DNA of 64,000 bases from Ilex aquifolium (Eukaryota; Streptophyta; Magnoliopsida; Aquifoliales; Aquifoliaceae), in the NCBI GenBank assembly GCA_951799425.1, contig OX637397.1:40838409-40902408 (forward strand), written 5' to 3'. The position numbers were made by a program, and so were the translations under genes. Below, in pieces: positions 42,330 through 52,889 of the stretch. How positions within the stretch are numbered: the first letter of the stretch is position 1; every line of letters begins with the position of its first letter. The notes beneath the pieces are model-generated. The model was not told where the DNA came from. It made no database searches and worked only from the letters and a program-made list of their open reading frames with translations.

Positions 42330-44925
42330 CAACAGCCCCGTCGTTCAACTTTGCTACATATATATTTGTTTGTATATCATCCGTTTATTTTCTTAAACTA
42401 TATCATGTGGGTATTTGGGCATTATAGTGTGAAGCTCCTAATCCAACGAGTGTTCTGATTTGTTTTTTTATTTCCGATTTTTCTTGTATTTGTGCTGAAT
42501 ATTTCTTCATTTATTCAAATGACAATATGATCACTAAAAAAGTTTAATTGCGTTGTTGTTTGTAAGATTTCGAGGACTCCCACTGCATCATCACAGTTAC
42601 TCCACCAAGAAGACAAGTAAAATGCATATCTTGACATACGTTAGCTCGAAATTCATTCATTTCATGTAACTGTTTGACTTGGTTCATTTTTGGGGTTTTG
42701 TTCGTCCTTTTGGGCTTGATTATGAAATAGATAATGGTTAAAATGGAAAGAGATGGCTTAAATTTTACTGTTCTATTCAGTTCCAGGAAAGTGTGTTTAA
42801 TTGTTCAAATAGATAACTATGTTGAGAATAAACACAACCATGCATTTGAACGCGAACAGGTAGGAATATATATAGGGGGCCACGCACTCACCGTTTTTGT
42901 ACCTAATTCTTCATCTGGCTGCATGGAAAGGGGTGCAATACTGCAATGTCTTGGACAAGTTAGCTGTAATACTAGGAGGGGTCATTCACTGATGGTTATT
43001 TCTTTTATTACTTTATATTACTTTTTTTCACCTCCAATTCAGTAAAGTTCTCTACATAGAAGGTTTTTCAAAGAAATTTTACTGTGATGGATTTGAACCC
43101 ATCCATCACGTTATATTTTTGCACAGTAGATTGTTTATATATTTTTCTTCATTGCAGAGGATTTGTCCTTTGTAATTCTAGTATAGATGTAACATGAAAG
43201 CATTGAGTACCTACTGTTCTATTCCTTTTCTGTTAAAATTTCCTCAAAACTTCATAGTTGTTTCTTTTCAACGTATAACTTCAAAAAAATGGATTTGAAT
43301 GTTAATAAATGGACCCTAATCACAAACTTGTAAGATTAAGCAGATCATGCATGTCTGTCTAATGTGAAATTTAAAGCGATTCAATATCTGTTTTAGAGCT
43401 TCAAGCAAAAAAATATGGTGCTTATGTTTGTATTTTTGGGGGTGAATAAATAGAGCTTGAATGACTAGCCTCTTTAGTGTTTAGTATATCATGGGGCACA
43501 TAAACTACAAAAGTCAAAGGTAGTGGAAACATGGATAACAACTTTTGGGCTAGACTTTTAAGAGCTATGTATATAGATTTAAAATGTGGACTTCCGATTA
43601 GGGATGACAGTGGACCTGGTAAAAATGAGTATTCGTCTAAATCCATCATGTTTGGACTGGGGATGGACTATACGTATTGGATGGTAGATGTATACGGGGA
43701 TACCCGTATAAACCCGTACGAGAATGAAGGCGGGGATAGACTGACACTTACCCCCGGCCTGCTCCGCCCTGCTTTACTCGTTATTATTATTATATATATA
43801 TATATATGTTGCTGTGAATACAAATCTACATATTATTGAATAATTTTTTCTTTTGGAAATTGTTTTGTTTTTTGATTTTTTTTCATAATTTTGGCTTGTA
43901 AAAGTGTAGATCTTTGTGTTTTTTATATTTTTTCATGTTGGATTATGTTATGTTACATTATGTTGTGTTGCATGATATTGTGTTGGATTTACAAGAGAGA
44001 CAAACTTTTAATTATATTATGTTGGATTATGTTGTAGTCAATGTTTGAATTATATTGTGTTGTAAATGACAAATTTTTAATTATGTTATGATATTCTATA
44101 ATTATGTTGCATTATTTAGAATGTTAGATTTATTTAGAATTTTGGATTATATTGCTTAAACATAGGAAGGTGCATTGAAAGGTGCTGACTCCTTACCTAA
44201 CGTTAGATATCAAAATCAAAAGATAAGATTAATGTATTATTGGGTGGCAGGCATGTGTATGTTGGATTTGATTCCTCCATAGCAAATAGGTAATATAATT
44301 ACTTTTTACGTCTTTTCATTTACTTAACAATAGATTGAATTCAATCAATTTTCAGGATTTATGCAAATCACCACAATTTATATTATCTGGTTTTTAAAAG
44401 TGAATGTTGCTTCTCAAAAAAAAAAAAGATGAACAGACCGAATAACCCCCTCGTGGAAAGGATTTGTTTACATTAGAATATCTTCAACCTTTATTTATTT
44501 ATTTTTTTTTGTAAATTTAAATTTAAATTTAGGTAAAAATATCCTTAAAAAACTTCTCCAATCCTATACCTAAACTCATACCAAATCAAAGAAGACTCAA
44601 TTTTTTATCTAAAGTAAGGGAGACTCAAACTTTTACTCAAATCTCAAATGGTTAAATTTAATTTTCTTTTGAAGATTTAATGATTATATTATATTCTCCT
44701 TTAAATTTGGATTTATTCTCCTTTAAATTCGAATTTCTCCATTATAGGTTTTTTTATTAAATCAAGTTTTTTACTCAAATATCGACTCATATTTAAATAA
44801 AAAATTGAGTCAAGATTGAAGATGTTTTTGTATGTTTCACCTTATTCAAAATATCCTAAATATTGTAAATCTTATATGGAAATGGAATCTGCTAATTGCG
44901 TATAAATCACTCTGAATGTCCCAAA
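42330..44925. other. Intergenic DNA 3' of the IDD gene
   Basis: No gene supported. It includes a GC-richer patch at about 43590-43770 with GGGGATACCCGTATAAACCCG, an (AT)n run at 43792-43807, and a T/G-rich degenerate repeat of TTATGTTGGATTATGTTG type at about 43930-44160. An AAATTTAAATTT run lies at about 44514-44532. Confidence 0.5.
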
Positions 44926-45125
44926 TTGAAGAGAGGAGCCAGGAGCGGAGCCAGGAGCCAGGAGAGTTGTCTTCATTGCATTTCTGATCCTTATAAATGC
45001 TGATGAAAACACCATGTTTTTCAGTGCCACAGTTGAATGGTTAAAAGATAGGCAGTCGTCTCTATCAACAAAAGATACAAGAGACACAAAAACAAAGACT
45101 TTCTCTCTCATGGCTCCCATTCTCT
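44926..45125 (+). repeat. Duplicated segment, copy 1
   Basis: Shares with 45639-45820 the phrases TTCATTGCATTTCTGATCC, CAGTGCCACAGTTGAATGGT, AGGCAGTCGT and ACTTTCTCTCTCATG. The order is conserved with small indels. It includes a local GGAGCCAGGAGC reiteration at 44934-44962 that copy 2 lacks. No coding function is assigned. Confidence 0.8.
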
Positions 45126-45638
45126 CTGATGTTTATTTGAAAAGAATGTGGCCTACTGATGTGAACTAATCCAATTACCCTAAACGGAGAGTGTCTGTTT
45201 TACGTAAACATATCTCACCTTATTCAGAACTTATCCTCAATTCTTGGAGGACAAATCATGGTTTGACGATTCAAATATATGGCTATCTTACATTGCTTTT
45301 TCAAAATTTACGTTTCTCATATTGTACCTCTAATTATTTCTATTAGTTTTAAATTCTCACCTCAAACATAATGTTTCTCATATTGTGTCAATGTTGTACC
45401 TCATATTATATCAATGTTGTTAAACAATGAAAAATCGATCATACTACAGATTTGGATATATTTCGTTCGAAATATGTCGGATATTTGTCATTGGAGCATT
45501 ACAAAACCATCCAAGTAATAGTGAGTATAGTCAAAAATTCAATAGCTGAGGGAATAAAGTGAGATTAGAACTTTTTCAATTTAATAAAATGAATAAATTA
45601 TGTTAAGGTGCATAGATTCCGTTGAATATCTTTCATTG

Positions 45639-45820
45639 CAGAGAGGAGCCAGGTTGTTTTCATTGCATTTCTGATCCCCTGATAAATGCTTGTGAAAACA
45701 TCATTGTTTTCAGTGCCACAGTTGAATGGTTAGACCGCAGGCAGTCGTTCCTATCAGCTAAAGATAAAACACACACACACACAAATACTTTCTCTCTCAT
45801 GACTGCCTTTTATCAGAGTC
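45639..45820 (+). repeat. Duplicated segment, copy 2
   Basis: Direct copy of 44926-45125, 0.7 kb downstream, with an expanded (AC)n run at about 45769-45782. The intervening DNA is AT-rich and unrelated. Confidence 0.8.
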
Positions 45821-46307
45821 AGGAGATGAGCCATTAGCCACCGTCAGCAGTAGCAGAAGCAGCAGGTACCACAGTGCCCTTTTCAGAAATTTATTTAGAG
45901 AAAAAATGCGATGCTTATTAAATTTTTTTATTAAATTTTTTATTTCAAATTATGTGGCACAATTTTCGTTATTAAATATTAATAAGACCAACTTATTTGA
46001 TGGTAAAAAATTATATCACATCATTTAGGATAGAAATTTGGTAAGAATACATGACCCAACAAAGCACTCTAGTTTGAAAACCACGTGTAAAAATTAAATG
46101 GTAAACAGAAGTAAAAGCTAGTAGTGGATAGTGGTTTTGTTTTTACTGTTGAAGTCCATCCTAGCAAAAAGCCAACAGAAGACTATGGGGTTAGCCTGCT
46201 GGGTTTCTACTTTAACTTCTTTACTTTATCTGGGACCACTTGCGCCCCTCTTGGCACCATTTCAATAAAGGGTTCTCCTTTTTTTCCCCCCTAGTGGAAG
46301 CTATCTA
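45821..46307. other. Intergenic DNA, no gene seen
   Basis: AT-rich sequence with short runs such as AAATTTTTTTATTAAATTTTTT. No ORF or RNA gene is supported. Confidence 0.5.
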
Positions 46308-46770
46308 GGGTCTGTTTGGTATATTTTTTGGGAAAGGGTTTGAATTAATTTGTCTAAACTCTTCCAAATTCAAATATGAGATTCAACATTTAATACTGTT
46401 TATACCCATGTTTGGTTTATACCCATGTTTGGTATACGCTGGGATATATGACTATTATGATAATATATTTATATATAAATGACTATTTTACTTCTTAACC
46501 AATTCAATATGGAATATATAGAATATATGAGGGGTATAAATGTCATTTGGATGTTAAACCCATTAACCCACATATGAACCCCCCCTCCCATGAGTTTCAT
46601 GAAACCATAAACTTAGGTTTCATGACCGGGCTTAAAGTGGGCTGGGTTTCAAACCCTAGACTAGATATGTATTTGCCAAACATGAGTTTGAGGGGATTTA
46701 TTCCCCAACCCATGTTCCAAACCCCCCCCCCCCCCCCTAAAAAAAAAAAACCCACATACCAAACAGGCCC
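46308..46770. mobile_element. Tourist/Harbinger-like MITE
   Basis: Left end GGGTCTGTTTGGTAT and right end (reverse complement) GGGCCTGTTTGGTATG form short TIRs, and a 3-bp direct repeat CTA flanks them (46305-46307 and 46771-46773). Ends of the type GGGCCTGTTTGGTA are typical of plant PIF/Harbinger-derived MITEs. The interior is non-coding and contains a C-run followed by an A-run (about 46722-46750). Confidence 0.65.
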
Positions 46771-47174
46771 CTAAAGTCTAAAGGCTGTAGGGTTTGAACT
46801 TCCAAGTTTTTTTTTTGAAAATTGAGATTGGGTCTTCCTTAAGGGACTTATAATGACTTGAGTCCGTCAAAGAAACTTATTTAGTGATAAGTCCGTTTTT
46901 TATCTTAATAATAAGTAGTTAAATCGACTATTTTTTCAAAACTCTAAAATGCCCTTCTTATAATGTTTCAATAGTATTAGACCTTAATTTTGTTTTCTAA
47001 TTGAAAAATATTCAGATTCTTTACCCTTTAATTCTACTCTTAATTCACGCTCATAAGATTTGACCATAAAATTTAAAATTCAAATTCATAATCCATATTA
47101 TTCTAGTTTTTTTTTTTGGTCAGACATATTATTCTAGTTGTTCCCCAACAATTTTGAGTTTTTTCTTCCCCACC

Positions 47175-47480
47175 ATGAATGAAGATGTTGCTGCTGAAAC
47201 TCCAACAGCTATTTCCATCCATACATCTCCACCTCCATCATTGTACCTACTTTCCCCACTACCGTTAACAACGGTTACTCCCCCGAACGAAAACCTTAAC
47301 CAAAGCATTAATTCCTCCTCCTCCTCCTACAACGATAATAATAGTCGCAACTCCTCTTCCACTCGACCTCTTAAAAACTCTCGCCATTTCTTACCCACAT
47401 CCCAATTTTCACTTCTTCTAATGGATCGATCATTTGATGCTGCTGTTTCTAGTTGGTTGTTTATGTATTTAGTTGGTTGA
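47175..47480 (+). CDS. Hypothetical small ORF inside the TIR element (101 aa)
   Basis: The ATG at 47175 has a favourable CACCATG context. The translation is Thr/Pro/Ser/Asn-rich (TAISIHTSPPPSLYLLS, then a Ser/Asn run) with a short hydrophobic end. Codon composition is richer in C than the surrounding AT-rich DNA, so it may be a fragment of a captured host gene. No family recognised; it may equally be non-coding. Confidence 0.25.
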   Translation: MNEDVAAETPTAISIHTSPPPSLYLLSPLPLTTVTPPNENLNQSINSSSSSYNDNNSRNSSSTRPLKNSRHFLPTSQFSLLLMDRSFDAAVSSWLFMYLVG

Positions 47481-47569
47481 TCGGCGATGTTTTGATTTAG
47501 GTCTCGATTTAGTTGGTTGTGTATTTTTGTGAAGAAGACGACGTTGTACCAGTACAATTTTTTTTTTCA

Positions 47570-48080
47570 TGTTACTATTTTTGTTTTGTTATGCTTGTGG
47601 ATGTTACTACCTTTATTTATGTTACTATTTGTTATTGAACATGTTACTATTTTTTTTTGATAAGCATGTTATCGTTAATATTGAATGTTACTATTTTTCC
47701 GAAAATATCAATTTCAGTGTTACTATTTTTTGTTGGGTATGCTATTATTGTTTTTTTTAAATATTAATATACAATGTTAGTATTTTTATTTTTGAATGTT
47801 ACTATATTTTTGTGTTTAAATGGTACTATTTGTTGTGTTTAAATTGTATTATTTTTTGTGTTTGAATGTTACTATTTTTTTGAAATATCAATATTCAATA
47901 TTACTATTTTTTATTGAGTATGTTAGTACTGTTATTTTTTCAAATATTAATATACAATATTAATATTTTTTATTTTTGAATGATACTATTTTTTGTGATT
48001 AAATGAAATTATTTTGTGTTTAAATGATACTTTTTTTTTGTATTTGAATGTTACTATTTTTTATTTTTAATGTTACTATT
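47570..48080 (+). repeat. Degenerate AT-rich minisatellite
   Basis: Irregular repeats of ATGTTACTATTTTT, separated by TTTGTGTTTAAATG or AAATATTAATATACA spacers, recur about every 30-60 bp. Confidence 0.8.
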
Positions 48081-48111
48081 ATATATATATAAGTCATTTT
48101 TTGTGTTTAAA

Positions 48112-48112
<1 letters not shown>

Positions 48113-48184
<72 letters not shown>
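48113..48184 (+). repeat. (TA)n microsatellite
   Basis: About 36 TA units with a single G interruption near 48146. Confidence 0.95.
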
Positions 48185-48187
<3 letters not shown>

Positions 48188-48396
48188 CTAACCTATATAT
48201 GGATATAGATAGATATGAGAGATAAATTTTTTTAATGTTAGTCAAACTCCTAAAATTTAGGATTTTTTAGTTTTTAGTTTTACTTCACTTCTAAAGGAAA
48301 GAAATAGTCTGGTAAAATTGACAGAAAACGGACTTCCTAGCAAATAAGTTTTCTTGGTGGACTTAAGTCCAAATAAGTCAAATAGGGGGACCGACC

Positions 48397-48859
48397 TCCA
48401 AATTTTTCTTTTTTTCTTGGTCTGAAAACTTTGAAGCTTGAGGTATCCAAATGCAGCTCTTTTTGTTCAATTTGACGTGGCACCTAAAAAGTCTTTTTAT
48501 TTTATTGTCTCCAATTCTTTTATAATATTCGCCAATTAATAATCACAAATAACTCAAATCATAATCTAAAGTAAATTATATTTTGATCCCTTTAACTATG
48601 ATTTCAATTTCACATTGTATATTTAAATATTGAATTATTCCTCCAAAGGCAAACATTTGTTATATTTTTAGTAGATAATATCTACGTATCATTGGAGAAA
48701 AGGGACATTATTTGATGGAGAAAAGAGATGCTAATAATCATTGTTGAAGGTGTAATGTGAAAAAAAGAAAAATTGATGGAGCAATGCAAGATGGGGCTAT
48801 AATTGGGGAGGTCAAAAATATAATTCATACTAAATATTGTGAGAAAGGATTTATAAAAG
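48397..48859. other. Spacer before the satellite, no gene seen
   Basis: AT-rich non-coding DNA between the TIR element and the first satellite monomer. Nothing is supported. Confidence 0.5.
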
Positions 48860-49802
48860 TATCAACTTTTTACCACAATCTCAGATTAGGCCGATTCTTG
48901 CGGCCTTGTAAAGAATACTTCAATCCTTATAAAATTTATTCTGAACAAAATTTATGAATCGCCTTCTAACAAGGTCGAAATTGGGATGCAAGTTTGGTGT
49001 AGTAAGTCATTCGCCTCTGAAAGAAAAACTAATTTTCCACTACCTTAGAATTTCTGACAAAACTTTTTATCCTGAACTCAGATTGAGCCGATTCTTGCGA
49101 CATTGTAAAGAATATTTCAATCCATATAAAATTTATTTTGAATAAAATTCATAAATCATCCTCTAACAAGGTCAAAATTGGTATACAAATTTGATATAGT
49201 AAGTCATCCACCTTCGGAAGGAAAAGTAATTTTCCACTATTTTAGTGTTTCTGACATCACTTGTTACACCGATATCAAATTGAGCCGATTCTTGCGGCAT
49301 TGTAAAGAATACTTCAGTCCTGACAAAATTTATTCTGAACAGAATTCTAGAATCATCTTCTAACAAGGTAAAAATTGGAATGCAAATTTGTTCTAGTAAG
49401 TCATCTGCCTATGGAAAGAAAAGTAATTTTTCACAACTTTAGTATTTCTGACATAATTTTTTACCTCGATCTCAAATTAAGCTGACTCTTGCAGCATTGT
49501 AAAGAATACTTCAATCACTACAAAATTTATTCTGAGCAAAATTCTTAAATCATCCTCTAACAATGTTGAAATTAGGATACAAATTTGGTACAGTAAGTCA
49601 TCCACTTCCAGAAGGAAAAGTAAGTTCCCTCTACTTTAGTATTTCTGACTTAACTTTTTACCTCGATCTCAGATTGAGCCGATTCTTGCGGCATTTTAAA
49701 GAATAATTCAATCGTTGCAAAATTTATTCTGAACAAAATTCTAAAATCATCCTTTAAAAGGTTGAAATTAGGATGCAAGTTTAGTGTATTAAGTTATCCG
49801 CT
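48860..49802 (+). repeat. Satellite array, 197-bp monomers (left block)
   Basis: The anchor CCGATTCTTGCGG (one variant CTGACTCTTGCAG) falls at 48891, 49088, 49285, 49482 and 49679, exactly 197 bp apart each time. Other shared pieces are TTGTAAAGAATACTTCAATC, TTTATTCTGAACAAAAT, TCCTCTAACAAGGT and TAGTAAGTCATCC. The fifth monomer is cut at about 49802 by LINE sequence. The short ORFs in the array are readings of the monomer. Confidence 0.92.
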
Positions 49803-49882
49803 TAATTTATGTGATCTGATCTGGTTGTAGAAATGATTCTTCGTCTTCTGGGAGTCAATCTGGGGTTGGATTCCCTTCTGTT

Positions 49883-51762
49883 ATGCCTCCTTTGGTTAGC
49901 CAAATCTCTTCATTTGGCCAAATACCCATAATCATTCCATCGCTAACTCAAATCTCTTCGGCTCCTCAAGTCCCTTCGAATGTTAGTTTTCCTTCGATTC
50001 CTAATTCTTCTTTGATTGATAAGGGTCAAATTTCTTTGGGATCTGAATCTTCTGTTCCTTTGATGACTTCTTCTAATAATACGAATCCTATTCTGGCTTT
50101 TGCGACTATTCCAAAACCTGCGAAGAGGGTTGTATATAATAACGGTGAACCAGACATTTATTGGTCACCTTCAAAAACTCTGGAACTCTCAAAGCAATTT
50201 CATCAATCTCTGATTGGTAAATGTGCATATGGGCAACCTTCATTGGGTGTGATTAAAGAATTCATTACTTCTAGATGGCTGCCTAAAGGGGATTTTACTG
50301 TTGGAGTGTTGGATCCAGGACATGTGTTGATCCGTTTTTCACTGTATGAAGATTATTTGAAGACCTGGTTAAAGGATGTCACATACATTGAGGGTTACTT
50401 ATTTCATTTTTTCAAATGGTTCCCAGAATTCCATCAAGGTATTGAACCTCCAATCGTTCCTATTTGGATTTCTCTACCAGGACTACCAATTCATCTCTTT
50501 AATTCTGAGAGCCTTAGGGATATCTTGAGTCCCATTGGTCGAGTGTTGGTGATTGATAATCCTACATTATAGTTATCCAGGCCTGGGGTTTCTAGGGCAT
50601 GTGTTGAAGTCAATCTTCTGGCTGAGAATCCCTCTAGATTTTGGCTGGATTTTGGGGGTTCTAGTGGTAGATGGCATATAATTGTTTATGAAAAAGGAGT
50701 TAAGTATTGTAAAAAATGTTTAAAACAGGGGCATGGAGATTTAGAATGTAGAAAAAATAATATTGGGAAGGGAGATAAAGTGATTGATAAGGAAGATGGT
50801 GGTGTAAGGAATAAACATTCTGTTGTTCCAGGGGTTCAGAAAGAGTTAATTAGTGGTAATATTGACAGAGAATGGCAAGTAGTTAAAGAGAAAGGAGTAG
50901 TTCTAAGGAGAATCGTAATGAAAGGGGGAGTTCATCTGTGCAAATTGATGGGAATATGTTTAATTTGCTTAGAGGAGATCATTTTGGTAAGGATGCTTCT
51001 GGTCAACAAAAATAGGGGAGTGATAAATCTGCTACTATTTTATCCAATTTTTCAGATGATAGGTTGCAGAAAGTGGCTGGGCAAGATAGTTTTAATGAAG
51101 TTTTGGTTGCTCAAGATAAAAGCAATGGTATTTTGGTACAACCTGTCTGTTCACTTCAAGGAAATGATGGAGATGTGGAAATTGTATCTGATTTTGTAGT
51201 TGACCATGGTAATATTTCTTTGGGTTGAAATGTTTTCAATGATTCTCCAATGCAAGTGGATCAGGTTGCTCCTATTTCTGAAGATGCTCAGAGTGTAGCT
51301 ATGTTGAGTTCTGGTGGAGTGGGAGCTCAGAATTTGGCTAATCAGGAGGATAATCAGGATGTGAATCAAATGGCTATTCCTTAAGTAATTGGTGTTCAGA
51401 TGGGATTGGAGAAAAGTGGGGGGAATGTGAGGGCTTAGAAAGAAAATTTTGAGATTTGTCTCTTGAATAAGCAGTTTTCTCAGTCTAAGAAATTTGCTTT
51501 TTATGCTGAGCGTTTTTCTGCTTTTAGAGGATCTACTTTGGCTTTGGATGATGAACGTGGTTTGGTGAGAAACAGAGAGCCTCCTGATAAAGGATATTCT
51601 TTTGATTTTGGTAGTACGCTACATAGTACAGTGATGATGCGAAGAGTTGTAGCTGATAATGAAGGTTCTGAGGATTCTGATGCTGTGTCGTTGGAATTTT
51701 CATCTGCTGAGGTGGAAAATAGACTAAGGTCTAGAGAAGAGGATTTGCCTTTTCATGATTAA
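49883..51762 (+). pseudogene. LINE 1 ORF1 (DUF4283 and CCHC zinc knuckle)
   Basis: The first open part (49883-50572) has a Ser-rich start, then VVYNNGEPDIYWSP and LIRFSLYEDYLKTWLKD, the DUF4283 RNA-binding fold common in plant L1 ORF1p. A TAG at 50570 replaces a Gln codon present in LINE 2. The frame resumes with WLDFGGSSGRW and the knuckle CKKCLKQGHGDLECRK (C-x2-C-x4-H-x4-C, about 50710-50755). Beyond about 50890 the frame is lost repeatedly. The tail at 51463-51762 (PPDKGYSFDFGS) matches the end of LINE 2 ORF1. ORF1p would coat LINE RNA. Confidence 0.8.
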
Positions 51763-52889
51763 TCTCATATTATGGATAGGAATGGACTTACAAGTCCATA
51801 AGAGGAAGGGTAAATAGATGATCATTCAGAGAGTGGGACAGAGTATGAAATTTTCTGAATTGAGTTTGATATTAGATGAGGGTTTATCTGATAAGCATTT
51901 TATTGTGATTGAACAGAGGCTGATGTGTTTGAGTTTGAGTTGGGTGATTTTGGTGTTGGAAGAGGAGGCTGTTATTTTGAGTGGGGTTTATATAGTGATC
52001 AAGCTGACCTTTTGGGTTTCTATTGGTAGTTGGAAGTATGCCTTGAATGGTGTTTCAGTTACTTTGACTAAGATATCTATCTTTTGTCTAAACGTGTGGA
52101 TTAGCTTTCCAGGGGTTATGAGGAGTATTCGACTTATCTATTTGAAGAGTCATCTTCTAGATGTCTGGAATGACTCTTGGTTTGGTCAGATGCTGATGTA
52201 TGTGGGGTTTTCTAGGTTGGGATTGTATATGTTGACTAACGGTACAGATTGCCAGGTTCAGTTGGTGATTTTGGGGATAAGCTTTTCTGGCTTCTCAAGG
52301 GTCTTTTACTTTTTCCATTCTGTGTATTCGAGGGGTCTGTTTCTTGAAGTCTTGAGAATTGAATATGTTTTCTTGGTTTCACAGATTGGTTTGAATGGAA
52401 AAAGTGGTGTGAGGGTTGATTTGTTCATTCTTGGAAGTGAGTGGGAGAGGGTTTTTGTTGCATTGTCTCTTTGTTCTTCCTTTCTGTTTAAACATATCTG
52501 TGTTCGAAGGAGTTTTTTGTTTATTCTCTGTATGAGGGTTGTTTCTTTGTGGAAAAGTTTGAAGCTCTGATTGTTTCTGGAGAGGAGAATGAGATCTTTC
52601 TTTTTCTATTTCTGGAGGTTGTTATCTTTCGTTATCAAACTGGTCTTCTTTCTAGCGGTGACGACAACCATTCTCTATTTTTGGTTTTTCTGGGGCCTTG
52701 TTATTTATGGGCTCTATTTTCTTTTGAAGATAGCAGAAAGGGTCTTGAAATTTTTGAGTCAATTTCGATGGTTCCTACTTTTCTAGAGAATGTAGTAAGG
52801 AAGTTTGCAGAAAATTGGGAAGCGACTGTAGTTATTGGTTGTGGTGGTATCTGGGCTTTGGTCCAAGGTTTTATTGTGCTGTTGTTAAA
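51763..52889 (+). other. LINE 1 segment between ORF1 and ORF2, unassigned
   Basis: About 1.1 kb that has no counterpart in LINE 2, where ORF2 follows ORF1 almost directly. Frames such as 51818-52570 and 52549-52893 are long but give hydrophobic, Leu/Val/Phe-rich translations from T/G-rich DNA. I do not regard them as genes. It may be an insertion or a heavily decayed ORF1 tail. Confidence 0.45.

Larger units (their letters stand above)
46840..48390. mobile_element. TIR element with AT-rich minisatellite interior
   Basis: The left arm from 46845 (GACTTATAATGACTTGAGTC, later AAACTTATTT and AAGTCCGTTTT) is an inverted match, about 75% by eye over about 55 bp, to the right arm ending near 48381. 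The outer GGTC/GACC bases may extend the element to about 46831-48396. The TSD was not resolved and the superfamily is uncertain; MULE-like is possible. It carries a small ORF and long degenerate repeats but no transposase. Confidence 0.5.

Noticed and set aside
48054..48245. Minus-strand ORF of Ile/Tyr repeats
   Set aside because: It is a translation of the (TA)n microsatellite.
51818..52570. 250-codon ORF as an independent gene
   Set aside because: The translation is Leu/Val/Phe/Ser-rich from T/G-rich DNA, with no motif and no splice or start context. It lies inside a decayed LINE.
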